DNA of 57,518 bases, taken from assembly GCA_031363085.1 (NCBI GenBank), contig JANLTU010000008.1:1-57518 (forward strand), given 5' to 3'. Under the pieces are notes generated by a model. The model saw only the letters and a program-made list of their open reading frames with translations. It did not search any database and had not been told where the DNA came from. Both the position numbers and the translations under genes were made by a program. Positions 38,098 to 46,809 of the stretch are shown here, piece after piece. Every line of letters starts with the position of its first letter. The first letter of the stretch is position 1. Source of the stretch: UBA6921 sp031363085 (GTDB taxonomy: Bacteria > Pseudomonadota > Gammaproteobacteria > SG8-11).

Positions 38098-40944
38098 ATG
38101 ACCGACCTAAGCCCCTCCGACGCGCTGCGTGAAGCGGCGCTGCGGCAACTCCAGCAATTTCGCGAGCACTGCGGCGCACGCGACCTCATCGCCGAACTTG
38201 GCGCGGAGCCGGTGGCACGCGCGTTCATTTGCAGCGAATTCATCGCGCACAACTGCATACGCGAGCCGCGCCTGATGGCGGAACTGCTTGACAGTGGTGA
38301 CCTGCGCGCGACCTACGACGCATCAACGCCGGCGGCGCGCTTGACTAAGTTACTTGCCGGCGTTGCCAACGAAGCCTCGTTAGCCCTGCACCTGCGCCAG
38401 TTTCGCCGCCGTGAAATGCTGCGCATCGCCTGGCGCGACGTGCTCGGCTGGGCGGACCTTGGCGAAACCATGCGCGACTTAAGCAGCCTCGCCGATGCCT
38501 GCATCGACCTGGCACTGATGCAGCTCGAACGCTTCGCCGTCGCCGTCTGGGGTACGCCCAGCAACGCACACGGCGAGCCGCAACGCTTGATAGTCATTGC
38601 GATGGGCAAGCTTGGCGCCAGCGAGCTTAATTTTTCGTCCGACGTGGATTTAATTTTTGCTTACCCGGAAGACGGCGAGACGCGCGGCGGTCCACGCGCC
38701 ACCAGCAACGGTGAATTTTTCACGCGGCTGGGCCAGCAACTGGTCAATGCCTTGAGCCAAACCACCGCCGACGGCTGGGTGTTTCGCGTCGACTTACGCT
38801 TGCGCCCGTTCGGCGACAGCGGCGCACTGGCGCTGAGTTTCGACGCCACCGAGCAGTACTACCAAGAACACGGCCGCGAATGGGAACGCTATGCGCTGAT
38901 CAAGGCGCGCGCCTGTGCCGGCGATGTGGCGGCCGGCACACAATTGCTGCACACGCTGACGCCGTTTGTGTATCGCCGTTATCTGGACTTCGGCGCATTC
39001 GAGTCGTTGCGCGACATGCAGCGCATGATCGCGCAGGAAGTGACGCGCAAGGGCTGGTCTGAAAATATCAAGCTTGGTTCCGGTGGCATCCGTGAAATTG
39101 AATTCATCGGCCAGGCGTTTCAGTTAATTCGCGGCGGACGCCAGCCGGCGTTGCGCGAACGCCGCATTCAACTGGTGTTGGATCAGTTGCGCGACGCACA
39201 TTATTTACCCGCTTACGTGGTGCGCGAGCTGCAAGAGGCTTACGTTTTTTTGCGTAACAGCGAGCACCGTTTACAGGAGTACGCTGACCAGCAAACGCAT
39301 CTCCTGCCCAGCGACGCTCTGGGCCGCGCCCGCCTCGCCTATGCATTGGGCTATGCGGATTGGAGCACTTACGCAGCGATCTTGCGCAAGCACATGCAGC
39401 ACGTCCACGATCATTTTGAGCAAGTATTCGCGGCGCCGCAGGCGCAGTCTGGCGCCGGCGCTGCTGCGCTGGAATTGGCCGGCGTGTGGAACGGCACCTT
39501 GCCCAATGAGGTGCTCAGTCCCGTGCTACTGCGTCTGGGCTATGCCGTGCCCGACGCTGCACTGGAATCGTTGTCGCAACTTCGCCGCAGCAGCGCGTTT
39601 CGCGCGCTGAGCAGCACCGGACAACAGCGTCTGGACCAACTGGTGCCACTGATCCTGGGCGCGGCCGGCAACAGCAGCAACGCGGCGGAAACGCTGCAAC
39701 GGATTTTACGCCTGATCGAAGTCGTGGCACGGCGCACCGCGTATCTGGCACTGCTGGTCGAAAACCCCATGGCTTTATCGCAATTAGTCAAGCTTTGCTC
39801 CGCCAGTGCCTGGATCGCCGAATTGTTGAGCCGCCATCCGGTGTTGCTCGACGAGCTGCTCGATCCACGCTCGCTGTACACCCCACCCGATGCGCAGGCG
39901 CTGCGTGCGGAGCTGGCGCAACACTTGGCGAGCATCGCGCCCGACGATTTGGAGCAACAGATGGAAGCGTTGCGCCAGTTCAAACAAGCCAACGTGTTAC
40001 GCGTCGCTGCCGCCGACATCGCCGACGCGCTGCCCTTGATGATCGTCAGCGACCATCTGAGCTGGATCGCAGAAGCCGTGATCGCCGCCGCACTGGAGCT
40101 GGCATGGCGTGAACTGAACGCCCGCCATGGCGCACCCCGCGAGCATGGTTTCGCCGTCATCGCCTACGGTAAGCTAGGCGGACTTGAGCTGGGTTACGGG
40201 TCCGATCTTGACTTGGTGTTTTTATATTCGGCGACCGACCCGGAGCAACTGACCAGCGGAGACAAACCGATTACCAGCGCGGTGTTTTTTACGCGCTTGG
40301 CGCAACGCATCGTGCATATTTTTACCGCCCACACACCCTCAGGCGTATTGTACGACGTCGATCTGCGGCTGCGCCCAAGCGGCGCATCAGGATTGCTGGT
40401 CAGTACGCTCGCCGCCTACGCCGAGTACCAAACGTCGGCGGCCTGGACCTGGGAACACCAAGCCTTGGTGCGCGCACGCCCGGTCGCCGGCGACGCTGCG
40501 ACGGCGCAACGCTTCACCGCCCTGCGCCGCGAAGTACTCGCCCAATCGCGCAATCGTGATCAATTGCGCCACGAGGTCCACACCATGCGGGAGAAAATGC
40601 GCGCCACGTTTGCGCGCCCCGACCCCGGCAAATTCGATTTAAAACAAGGCTACGGCGGCATTGTCGACATCGAGTTCCTGGTGCAATTCGGCGTGCTGGC
40701 CTGGGCGCAGCAACACGCCGCGCTGCTCGAATTCGCCGACAACATCCGGCTGCTCGAAGCATTGGGCAGCGCAGATAAACTTGGCGCCAACGACGTGCAG
40801 ATGCTGTGCGACGCGTATCGCAGCTACCGCGCACGGCAACATAAATTGGCCTTGCAAAGCACACCGGCGGTGGTGAATGAAAGCGAATATGTCGAGTCCC
40901 GCGCCGGGGTGCGGCGGATTTGGAACATGTTATTGGCGGTGTAG
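38098..40944 (+). CDS. glnE: bifunctional glutamine synthetase adenylyltransferase/removase
   Basis: A 948-residue enzyme that attaches AMP to, and removes it from, the conserved tyrosine of glutamine synthetase in response to PII and glutamine. Two nucleotidyltransferase-type domains are visible. The N-terminal (removase) domain contains GKLGASELNFSSDVDLIFAY at about 170-190. The C-terminal (transferase) domain contains GKLGGLELGYGSDLDLVFLY at about 690. Both keep the metal-binding DxD. The central helical linker is full length. It is divergent from pilU with an 80-base gap. Confidence 0.95.
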   Translation: MTDLSPSDALREAALRQLQQFREHCGARDLIAELGAEPVARAFICSEFIAHNCIREPRLMAELLDSGDLRATYDASTPAARLTKLLAGVANEASLALHLRQFRRREMLRIAWRDVLGWADLGETMRDLSSLADACIDLALMQLERFAVAVWGTPSNAHGEPQRLIVIAMGKLGASELNFSSDVDLIFAYPEDGETRGGPRATSNGEFFTRLGQQLVNALSQTTADGWVFRVDLRLRPFGDSGALALSFDATEQYYQEHGREWERYALIKARACAGDVAAGTQLLHTLTPFVYRRYLDFGAFESLRDMQRMIAQEVTRKGWSENIKLGSGGIREIEFIGQAFQLIRGGRQPALRERRIQLVLDQLRDAHYLPAYVVRELQEAYVFLRNSEHRLQEYADQQTHLLPSDALGRARLAYALGYADWSTYAAILRKHMQHVHDHFEQVFAAPQAQSGAGAAALELAGVWNGTLPNEVLSPVLLRLGYAVPDAALESLSQLRRSSAFRALSSTGQQRLDQLVPLILGAAGNSSNAAETLQRILRLIEVVARRTAYLALLVENPMALSQLVKLCSASAWIAELLSRHPVLLDELLDPRSLYTPPDAQALRAELAQHLASIAPDDLEQQMEALRQFKQANVLRVAAADIADALPLMIVSDHLSWIAEAVIAAALELAWRELNARHGAPREHGFAVIAYGKLGGLELGYGSDLDLVFLYSATDPEQLTSGDKPITSAVFFTRLAQRIVHIFTAHTPSGVLYDVDLRLRPSGASGLLVSTLAAYAEYQTSAAWTWEHQALVRARPVAGDAATAQRFTALRREVLAQSRNRDQLRHEVHTMREKMRATFARPDPGKFDLKQGYGGIVDIEFLVQFGVLAWAQQHAALLEFADNIRLLEALGSADKLGANDVQMLCDAYRSYRARQHKLALQSTPAVVNESEYVESRAGVRRIWNMLLAV

Positions 40945-41100
40945 GTTTGGGCGGATGACGCCTGGCTGTTTTGTTCATCTTGTTGGGCATCACCCGGACG
41001 CTCGTCCTGCGCTCCGATTTAACATTTCTTGAACTCGGCGCGGTGCGCCACAACCGGCGGCTTGGTAGCATGGCGGCCCACCCAAACGACGATCGACACC

Positions 41101-41454
41101 ATGTCCAGCAACCGCCAGAAAATCCAGTTTTTCCGCGCCCGCATTCCTACTTTTGAATGTGTTCCCGGCTGCCACGATTGCTGTGGCCCGGTCACCACCT
41201 CAAGCGACGAGATGGCCCGGCTTCCGGTCAAGAGTGCGGCCGAACATGATGCGGCACTGGCAAATTTGAGCTGCCCGCATCTGGGCGTGAACGGCTGTCA
41301 GGTGTATGCGGAACGCCCGCTGATCTGTCGCTTGTTCGGTACCACACCGCAACTGGCCTGCCCGCGCGGTCGTCGTCCGCAGCAGATGATCGATGTGCGT
41401 CTTGAACGGAAAATCTTTCGCTTCTTCGCCAGCACGCGTCAGGTGTTGGTGTAG
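41101..41454 (+). CDS. YkgJ-family cysteine-cluster protein (117 aa)
   Basis: Small protein with the YkgJ (Zn/Fe-chelating) cysteine pattern: CVPGCHDCC near residue 20, then CPHLGVNGCQVYAERPLICR and CPRG. The family is thought to bind a zinc ion or an iron-sulfur cluster; function is unknown. The ATG at 41101 is chosen because the earlier frame (from 41029) lacks family similarity. It is convergent with the DUF302 gene, with nine bases between them. Confidence 0.75.
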   Translation: MSSNRQKIQFFRARIPTFECVPGCHDCCGPVTTSSDEMARLPVKSAAEHDAALANLSCPHLGVNGCQVYAERPLICRLFGTTPQLACPRGRRPQQMIDVRLERKIFRFFASTRQVLV

Positions 41455-41463
41455 CGGGTCGGA

Positions 41464-41967
41464 CTACAAATCCCCTTTCGCGCCCGCGTTCATGATTTCC
41501 AGCAACGCGTCGCGCACGCGTGTGGCTTCCTGCTTAAAGCGCGCGTCGAACTTGGGGTGCTTGATGAACATGTCCAGATTCATGGTCATCAACCACACTT
41601 GACCGGCTTCGTCTTCCACCAGCGTGATGCGGCAAGGCAGATAGGCCGCGAAACTCAGGTTGTATTCCACCATGCGCTTGGCGGTGAGCGCGTCGCAGAA
41701 TTGATAAATCTCGATGCGACGCGAACTCTCGCCCATCGCCTTGATTTGTTTTGACAGTGGCAGCTCGGCCACCAATTTGATATTGAGAATGTTGGCGCGC
41801 AACTTCATCGACTCGATGGCGTCGTCGGCACTGATGCCCTTGACCAGGGCCACCTTCACCACGGTTTGCTCAATGTCGAGAATCGGCACGCTTGCCGATT
41901 CTGCGCGCGCATTAAACACGCTCGTGACCAACGACAGCGCTAAGACCAACGCAAGAACGTTTTTCAT
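41464..41967 (-). CDS. DUF302 periplasmic protein
   Basis: A 167-residue protein from the ATG at 41967; the extension to 42111 is cysteine-rich and not a signal peptide. Residues 1-22 are a Sec signal peptide (VFNARA-ES). The mature part matches DUF302: it begins with a strand-helix unit and ends KRMVEYNLSFAAYLPCRITLVEDEAGQVWLMTMNLD, the family's conserved LPCRI and WL segments. Function unknown. It lies downstream of algC on the same strand. Confidence 0.75.
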   Translation of the reverse strand: MKNVLALVLALSLVTSVFNARAESASVPILDIEQTVVKVALVKGISADDAIESMKLRANILNIKLVAELPLSKQIKAMGESSRRIEIYQFCDALTAKRMVEYNLSFAAYLPCRITLVEDEAGQVWLMTMNLDMFIKHPKFDARFKQEATRVRDALLEIMNAGAKGDL

Positions 41968-42055
41968 AGGTGCTCCGCAGCAACAGGTGGAAGGGTGGTG
42001 CAGAAGTATAGACAAGGGATCGGGGCGCTGCTTGCCGCGCCCGTCGGAGAAGGTT

Positions 42056-43432
42056 TTAAAACGGCAGCAGCATGCCCGGACTGATGCGCAACATGCGGCT
42101 ACGAAATTCATCCTGGATGCGTTGCAATGCGCGGGTATTCACCGCTTCAAAGCGGATCACCAGCGACGGCGTGGTATTGGACGCACGCACCAAGCCGAAG
42201 CCGTCGTCGAAGTCCACACGCAAGCCGTCGATGGTGGTCACCAGGGCTTTTTCGAAGTGCGCTTGCTGCACCAGCAACTGCACAAAGGCATGATGCTCGC
42301 CTTCCTGCATATGCACATTGAGTTCGGGCGTGTTCACCGAATCCGGCAGGCTATTGAAAATAGCATCTACGTCGCGCTCATCTTTCGACAGAATTTCCAA
42401 CAGGCGCGCGGCGGTATAAATGCCATCGTCGAAGCCGTACCAGCGGTCCTTGAAAAAAATATGGCCGCTCATCTCGCCCGCCAGCGGTGCACCGGTTTCG
42501 CGCAACTTGGCCTTGATCAACGAATGCCCGGTGCGCCACATCAGCGGCTCACCGCCGTGCTGTTTGATCCAGCGCGCCAGATGCGTGGTGCATTTGATGT
42601 CGTAAATAATCGTCGCGCCCGGATTGCGCGACAACACGTCTTGTGCGTACAGCATCATTTGGCGGTCGGGCCAGATGACGTTACCCGTCGGCGTGACCAC
42701 GCCGAGGCGATCACCGTCGCCGTCGAAGGCGAGACCGATGTCGGCTTGTGTGTCTTTGACCGCTTGAATTAAATCAGCCAGATTTTCCGGCTTGGACGGA
42801 TCCGGATGGTGGTTAGGAAAGTTGCCGTCGACCTCGCAAAACAGTGGGTGCACCTCGCAGCCCAATTGCCCGAGCAACTCCGGAGCGAGGTGGCCGGCTG
42901 CGCCGTTACCGCAGTCGACCACCACACGCAGCTTGCGCGCAAGCTTGACGTCACTGACGATGCGGGCAAGGTAGGCTAGCGTGACATCCTGACTGCGCAA
43001 GCTGCCGCTGCCGGAAATAAAATCGTTATTCTCAATGCGGCGGCGCAGATTCTGAATCGTGTCGCCGGCCAGCGTGTCGCCGGCCAGCACCATTTTCAGG
43101 CCGTTGTATTTGGGCGGGTTGTGACTGCCGGTCACCGCCATGCCCGAACCGGTGCCGATGTGTTGCGCGGCGAAATACACCACCGGGGTCGGCACCATGC
43201 CGACGTCGATTACGTCGCGGCCGCTGGCACGCAGACCTTTGATCAAGGCGCCGGCAATCGCCGGCCCGGATAACCGCCCGTCGCGCCCGACCACGACAAC
43301 TTTTTGCCCGCGCGCTTCCGCCTCGCTGCCTAAGGCGCGGCCGATCAATTCGACCAGCGCCGGCGTGAGGGTTTCATCAACGATGCCGCGAATATCGTAG
43401 GCTTTGAAAATTTCTGCTGGAATGTTAAGCAC
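42056..43432 (-). CDS. algC: phosphomannomutase/phosphoglucomutase
   Basis: A 458-residue alpha-D-phosphohexomutase that interconverts mannose- or glucose-6-phosphate and the 1-phosphates for exopolysaccharide and LPS precursors. The phosphoserine loop TGSHNPP (Ser103), the Mg site DGDGDRLG, the sugar-specificity loop GEMSGHIFFK and the C-terminal phosphate-binding RASNTTPSL are all present. Length and the dut neighbour agree with AlgC. It may also feed glycosylation of the exported proteins encoded here, but nothing in the sequence shows that. Confidence 0.93.
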   Translation of the reverse strand: MLNIPAEIFKAYDIRGIVDETLTPALVELIGRALGSEAEARGQKVVVVGRDGRLSGPAIAGALIKGLRASGRDVIDVGMVPTPVVYFAAQHIGTGSGMAVTGSHNPPKYNGLKMVLAGDTLAGDTIQNLRRRIENNDFISGSGSLRSQDVTLAYLARIVSDVKLARKLRVVVDCGNGAAGHLAPELLGQLGCEVHPLFCEVDGNFPNHHPDPSKPENLADLIQAVKDTQADIGLAFDGDGDRLGVVTPTGNVIWPDRQMMLYAQDVLSRNPGATIIYDIKCTTHLARWIKQHGGEPLMWRTGHSLIKAKLRETGAPLAGEMSGHIFFKDRWYGFDDGIYTAARLLEILSKDERDVDAIFNSLPDSVNTPELNVHMQEGEHHAFVQLLVQQAHFEKALVTTIDGLRVDFDDGFGLVRASNTTPSLVIRFEAVNTRALQRIQDEFRSRMLRISPGMLLPF

Positions 43433-43457
43433 TGGCCCCCCGTGGCTTTAATAAATT

Positions 43458-43525
43458 GTAGGAGCAAACCTTCGCCGCGATGGTAAAGACAAAGCGCAAC
43501 CATCGCAGCGAAGGCTTGCTCCTAC
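43458..43525. repeat. REP-like hairpin (GTAGGAGC…GCTCCTAC)
   Basis: Arms 43458-43484 and 43499-43525 pair over 27 bases with two mismatches, with a 14-base loop. The GTAGGAGC ends are typical of extragenic palindromes found in pseudomonads and relatives. It sits between algC and dut on the minus strand and could stabilise or attenuate the transcript. Confidence 0.75.
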
Positions 43526-43527
43526 GG

Positions 43528-43983
43528 TTAATGTCTGCCCGAACTGCCAAAGCCGCCTTCGCCGCGCTGTGACATATTGAACTCCTTGACCAGGTCGAAC
43601 TGCGCCTGCACTACCGGCACGAAGATCATTTGCGCGATGCGCTCGCCAATATTGACAACAAACGGCGCCTGCCCGCGATTCCAGCACGACACCATCAACT
43701 GCCCCTGGTAGTCGGAGTCGATCAAGCCGACCAGATTCCCCAGCACGATGCCGTGTTTATGCCCCAGGCCCGAACGCGGCAAAATCACCGCCGTCAGCGA
43801 CGGATCGCCGATATGAATCGCCACGCCGGTCGGCAGCAATTGCGTCTCGCCCGGCTTGATCGGAAGCGGCGCATGCAAACACGCGCGCAGGTCGATGCCC
43901 GCCGAACCCTGCGTCGCGTAGCTTGGCAGCGGAAACTCCGTGCCGATGCGCGCGTCCATAATTTTAAGTTGGATTTTTTGCAT
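43528..43983 (-). CDS. dut: dUTP pyrophosphatase
   Basis: A 151-residue trimeric dUTPase, which hydrolyses dUTP to dUMP and keeps uracil out of DNA. All five family motifs are visible: GSAGIDLRA, PRSGLGHKHG, GLIDSDYQG, GERIAQMIFVP and the C-terminal glycine-rich RGEGGFGSSG. The ATG at 43983 gives the standard N-terminus (MQKIQLKIMDARIG); an ATG at 44007 is less likely. It precedes algC on the same strand, with the REP-like hairpin between. Confidence 0.95.
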   Translation of the reverse strand: MQKIQLKIMDARIGTEFPLPSYATQGSAGIDLRACLHAPLPIKPGETQLLPTGVAIHIGDPSLTAVILPRSGLGHKHGIVLGNLVGLIDSDYQGQLMVSCWNRGQAPFVVNIGERIAQMIFVPVVQAQFDLVKEFNMSQRGEGGFGSSGRH

Positions 43984-44074
43984 GCGTGTGACGCCCCAGC
44001 AGTTCAATGATCAAGAGCCGACAATTCTACTGGAGCGCGTGACTTGTTCCATAGGAAAATCCCGCGCCAAAACT

Positions 44075-44926
44075 TCAACCAGAAAATAACTGGCCGGCGA
44101 TCTTGCCGCCATCAGTACTTTCAGCATCGGTATGGCGCTTCTGCTCCGCCATGACCAGCAGTGACAATTCCTTTTTCAGTGCGTTGAATTGCGCTGCACT
44201 GGAGTCGCGTGGATGCGGCATTGCAATACTGATGTCCTTCTTGATCTGGCCGGGACGATAAGTCATCACGAGCGTGCGGTCGGCGAGGTACACCGACTCT
44301 TCGATGCTGTGCGTCACGAAAATAATCGTCTTCTTGAACTCCGCCCAAATCCGCAGCAACTCGTCTTGCAGGTTGCGCCGGGTTAACGCGTCCAGTGCAC
44401 CAAACGGTTCGTCCATCAGCATGATGGGTGAGTCCAGCGCCAGCACGCGCGCAATCGCCACCCGCTGGCGCATGCCGCCGGAAAGGTCTTTGGGAAAACG
44501 GTCATGAAAATCGTGCAGACGCAGCGTGTGGAGCAGCAGCTTGACTTTTTCGCGGATGATGGCTTTGGGGATTTTTTTTATTTCCATGCCAAAGGCGATA
44601 TTTTTCTCAACCGTCATCCACGGAAACAAGGCGTATTCCTGAAACACCATGCCGCGTTCCGGCCCCGGCCCCGCCACCGGTTTGCCGTCGATGAGGATGC
44701 TGCCTGCGGTGGGCGGGGAAAACCCGGCAATGGCGTTGAGCAACGTAGACTTGCCACATCCGGACGGCCCCAGCAAACAGACAAACTCGCTGCGCCGGAT
44801 ATCCAGATTGATCTCCTGCAACGCCACGATGTCGCGGGCCTCGGCGCGGAACACCTTGCTGACATTTCTGATTTGAATGTGCGGCTGCACGAGGATTCCG
44901 GTTAATGGGCGATGCCGCGATGCCAT
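44075..44926 (-). CDS. ABC importer ATPase, nitrate/sulfonate/taurine family
   Basis: A 283-residue nucleotide-binding subunit with Walker A LLGPSGCGKSTL, signature LSGGMRQRVAIARVLA and Walker B PIMLMDEPFGALD, closest to SsuB/TauB/NrtD. The ATG at 44926 overlaps the permease gene by 25 bases; a GTG at 44890 (LVQPHIQIRNV) is an alternative start. With the permease and binding protein it forms a complete importer. No desulfonation enzyme gene (ssuD, tauD) adjoins, so the substrate is open. Confidence 0.85.
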   Translation of the reverse strand: MASRHRPLTGILVQPHIQIRNVSKVFRAEARDIVALQEINLDIRRSEFVCLLGPSGCGKSTLLNAIAGFSPPTAGSILIDGKPVAGPGPERGMVFQEYALFPWMTVEKNIAFGMEIKKIPKAIIREKVKLLLHTLRLHDFHDRFPKDLSGGMRQRVAIARVLALDSPIMLMDEPFGALDALTRRNLQDELLRIWAEFKKTIIFVTHSIEESVYLADRTLVMTYRPGQIKKDISIAMPHPRDSSAAQFNALKKELSLLVMAEQKRHTDAESTDGGKIAGQLFSG

Positions 44927-45741
44927 TTGAGCAGATGGCGGTTGAGCCGGTTCATGCCGCTATCGATGGCGAAGCCAAGCAGGCCGATGCTGATCATGCC
45001 GGCGATGATTTTGTCCGACCAGAAAAATTCGCGCGCCTCAAGAATCCGGTAACCCAGCCCGCTGTTCACCGCGATCATCTCCGACACGATCACCACGATA
45101 AATGCCGTGCCGATGCCGATGCGCATCCCGGCCAGAATATACGGCATGGCGGCCGGCAGCAGCACGCGCAAGAATAGCGTCCACTGGCTGGCACCCAGAC
45201 TCTGCGCGGCGCGGATGTAGATGCCGTCCACCTGGCGCACCCCGGCGATGGTGTTCATCAGCACTGGGAAAAAAGCGCCAATGATGATGAGGAAAATCGC
45301 CGGCGGATTACCCAGGCCGAACCACAATATGGACAGCGGAATAAACGCAATCGGCGGAATCGGGCGCAGCACCTGGAACAGCGGATTGAACAGCCGGTAG
45401 ATCGCATCATTGGCACCCATCAACAGGCCAAACGGCAACGCCAGCACACTACCGATGATGAACCCCGCGCCCACCCGGGACAGGCTGGCCACTGCGTCAC
45501 CGATCAATTCACCGGAAAACAACCACGCCAGATAACCCGACTTCGCCGCATCGAACGACTCGCCGGGCAGAAGATATTCCAGCCATTTGACCAGCACCGC
45601 GAGCGGGGACGGCAGAATTTTTGGATCGACGATGCCATAGCCGGAAAGCGCTTGCCAGAGCCCCAGCAGTACGACTGGAACCAGTGCGCCGTAGAGCAGG
45701 TCGCCCATCTGTTTAAGTATGGATTTTTGCATCAACGGCAC
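44902..45741 (-). CDS. ABC importer permease, nitrate/sulfonate/taurine family
   Basis: A 279-residue BPD-type permease with six or so helices and the conserved cytoplasmic EAA-type loop around RAAQSLGASQWTLFLRVLLPAAMPYILAGMRI, which docks on the ATPase. The sequence PIPPIAFIPLSILWFGLGNPPAIF is typical of SsuC/TauC. It is the second gene of the three-gene importer, with 31 bases to the binding-protein gene. The ATG at 45732 (MQKSIL) is an alternative start. Confidence 0.85.
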   Translation of the reverse strand: MPLMQKSILKQMGDLLYGALVPVVLLGLWQALSGYGIVDPKILPSPLAVLVKWLEYLLPGESFDAAKSGYLAWLFSGELIGDAVASLSRVGAGFIIGSVLALPFGLLMGANDAIYRLFNPLFQVLRPIPPIAFIPLSILWFGLGNPPAIFLIIIGAFFPVLMNTIAGVRQVDGIYIRAAQSLGASQWTLFLRVLLPAAMPYILAGMRIGIGTAFIVVIVSEMIAVNSGLGYRILEAREFFWSDKIIAGMISIGLLGFAIDSGMNRLNRHLLKWHRGIAH

Positions 45742-45772
45742 GTACCTGGGCGTGGATCAGTTCGGGTATGGG

Positions 45773-46744
45773 CTACTGCACCTTGAGCTCTTGTTTCGCC
45801 TTCTCCAGCAAGTCCAAACGCACCCAGTCCTGTGCGACCGGCGGGTTAGCCATTTTGCCGATGCCGTATTTTTTCATCAGCTCGGTCGTAATCTGCACGT
45901 GCTCCAGCGTAATGTCGTAGGTGAACGCCGCATTGCTCATGGCGTCTTGATAGTCTTCGGCGCTGAGCTGATTTTTGAACATGGTCTCGCGCACGTATTT
46001 TTCGGCCAGCGTGGGATTCTCGATGAAGGTTTTGGTGGCTTCGACAAACAGCTTCAATACACGCTCGGCGACCTCGCGTTTTTGGCTGTACATCTGCTGG
46101 GTCATCACCAGCGCCCGCACCGGCTCACCCATGGGGGTATCGTAGGGCTTGAGTAACTCCACACCAAAACCCCGATTGATGGCCTGCGCCGATTGCGGCT
46201 CGGACTGGGACATGGCATCGATATTTTTTTGCATCAGCGCCTGATTCAAATCGGCAAACGCCATGAAAAAAATCTGCACGTCTTTCCCCGGCTGGTCCGA
46301 CCACGTCAGGTTAAATTTGGCGAGCTCAGCGGCCAGCAGCAGCTCCGGTGCCCCGCCGCGCGCCACACCAACACGTTTGCCTTTCAGGTCAGCGATGGAT
46401 TTAATGTTGAGATCGGGACGAACCACGATGCGCACACCGCCTTTGGCGAAACCGGCCACCACGTAGGCCGGCACGCCGCTGGCCCGGCCGGCGACTGCTG
46501 CATCCAGCGCGCTTGCCGCGATATCAATTTCACCGGCGACGATGGCCGGCGGAATGTCCAACCCCTTGGCGAACATGTGCTCTTCAAGCTTCAGATTATA
46601 TTTGGGCGCAAGTTCCTTCATATAGGCGACCGCCCCATAATGCACGAATTTGAGATTGCCCAGCCGAACCACATCCGGGGCAGCGGTCGCGCCAAAAGTA
46701 ACCGTGCTGGCCAGCAGCGCCAGAAAAAACTTTAGAAGTGGCAT
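45773..46744 (-). CDS. ABC importer periplasmic binding protein, SsuA/TauA-like
   Basis: A 323-residue solute-binding protein of the NMT1/SsuA fold. Sec signal peptide at residues 1-22 (cleavage near ATA-APD). The mature part shows the family pattern of two lobes: AGEIDIAASALDAAVAGRASG, LKGKRVGVARGGAPELLLAA and FADLNQALMQKNIDAMSQSEPQ. First gene of the importer, read from here toward dut. Aliphatic sulfonates, taurine, nitrate or pyrimidine precursors are all possible ligands. Confidence 0.85.
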   Translation of the reverse strand: MPLLKFFLALLASTVTFGATAAPDVVRLGNLKFVHYGAVAYMKELAPKYNLKLEEHMFAKGLDIPPAIVAGEIDIAASALDAAVAGRASGVPAYVVAGFAKGGVRIVVRPDLNIKSIADLKGKRVGVARGGAPELLLAAELAKFNLTWSDQPGKDVQIFFMAFADLNQALMQKNIDAMSQSEPQSAQAINRGFGVELLKPYDTPMGEPVRALVMTQQMYSQKREVAERVLKLFVEATKTFIENPTLAEKYVRETMFKNQLSAEDYQDAMSNAAFTYDITLEHVQITTELMKKYGIGKMANPPVAQDWVRLDLLEKAKQELKVQ

Positions 46745-46809
46745 GTGATCCCCCTAAATTAAAAGTCCGCTACCCGCCCCCCGCACGAACCTCTTCTAGC
46801 GCAACGCTG

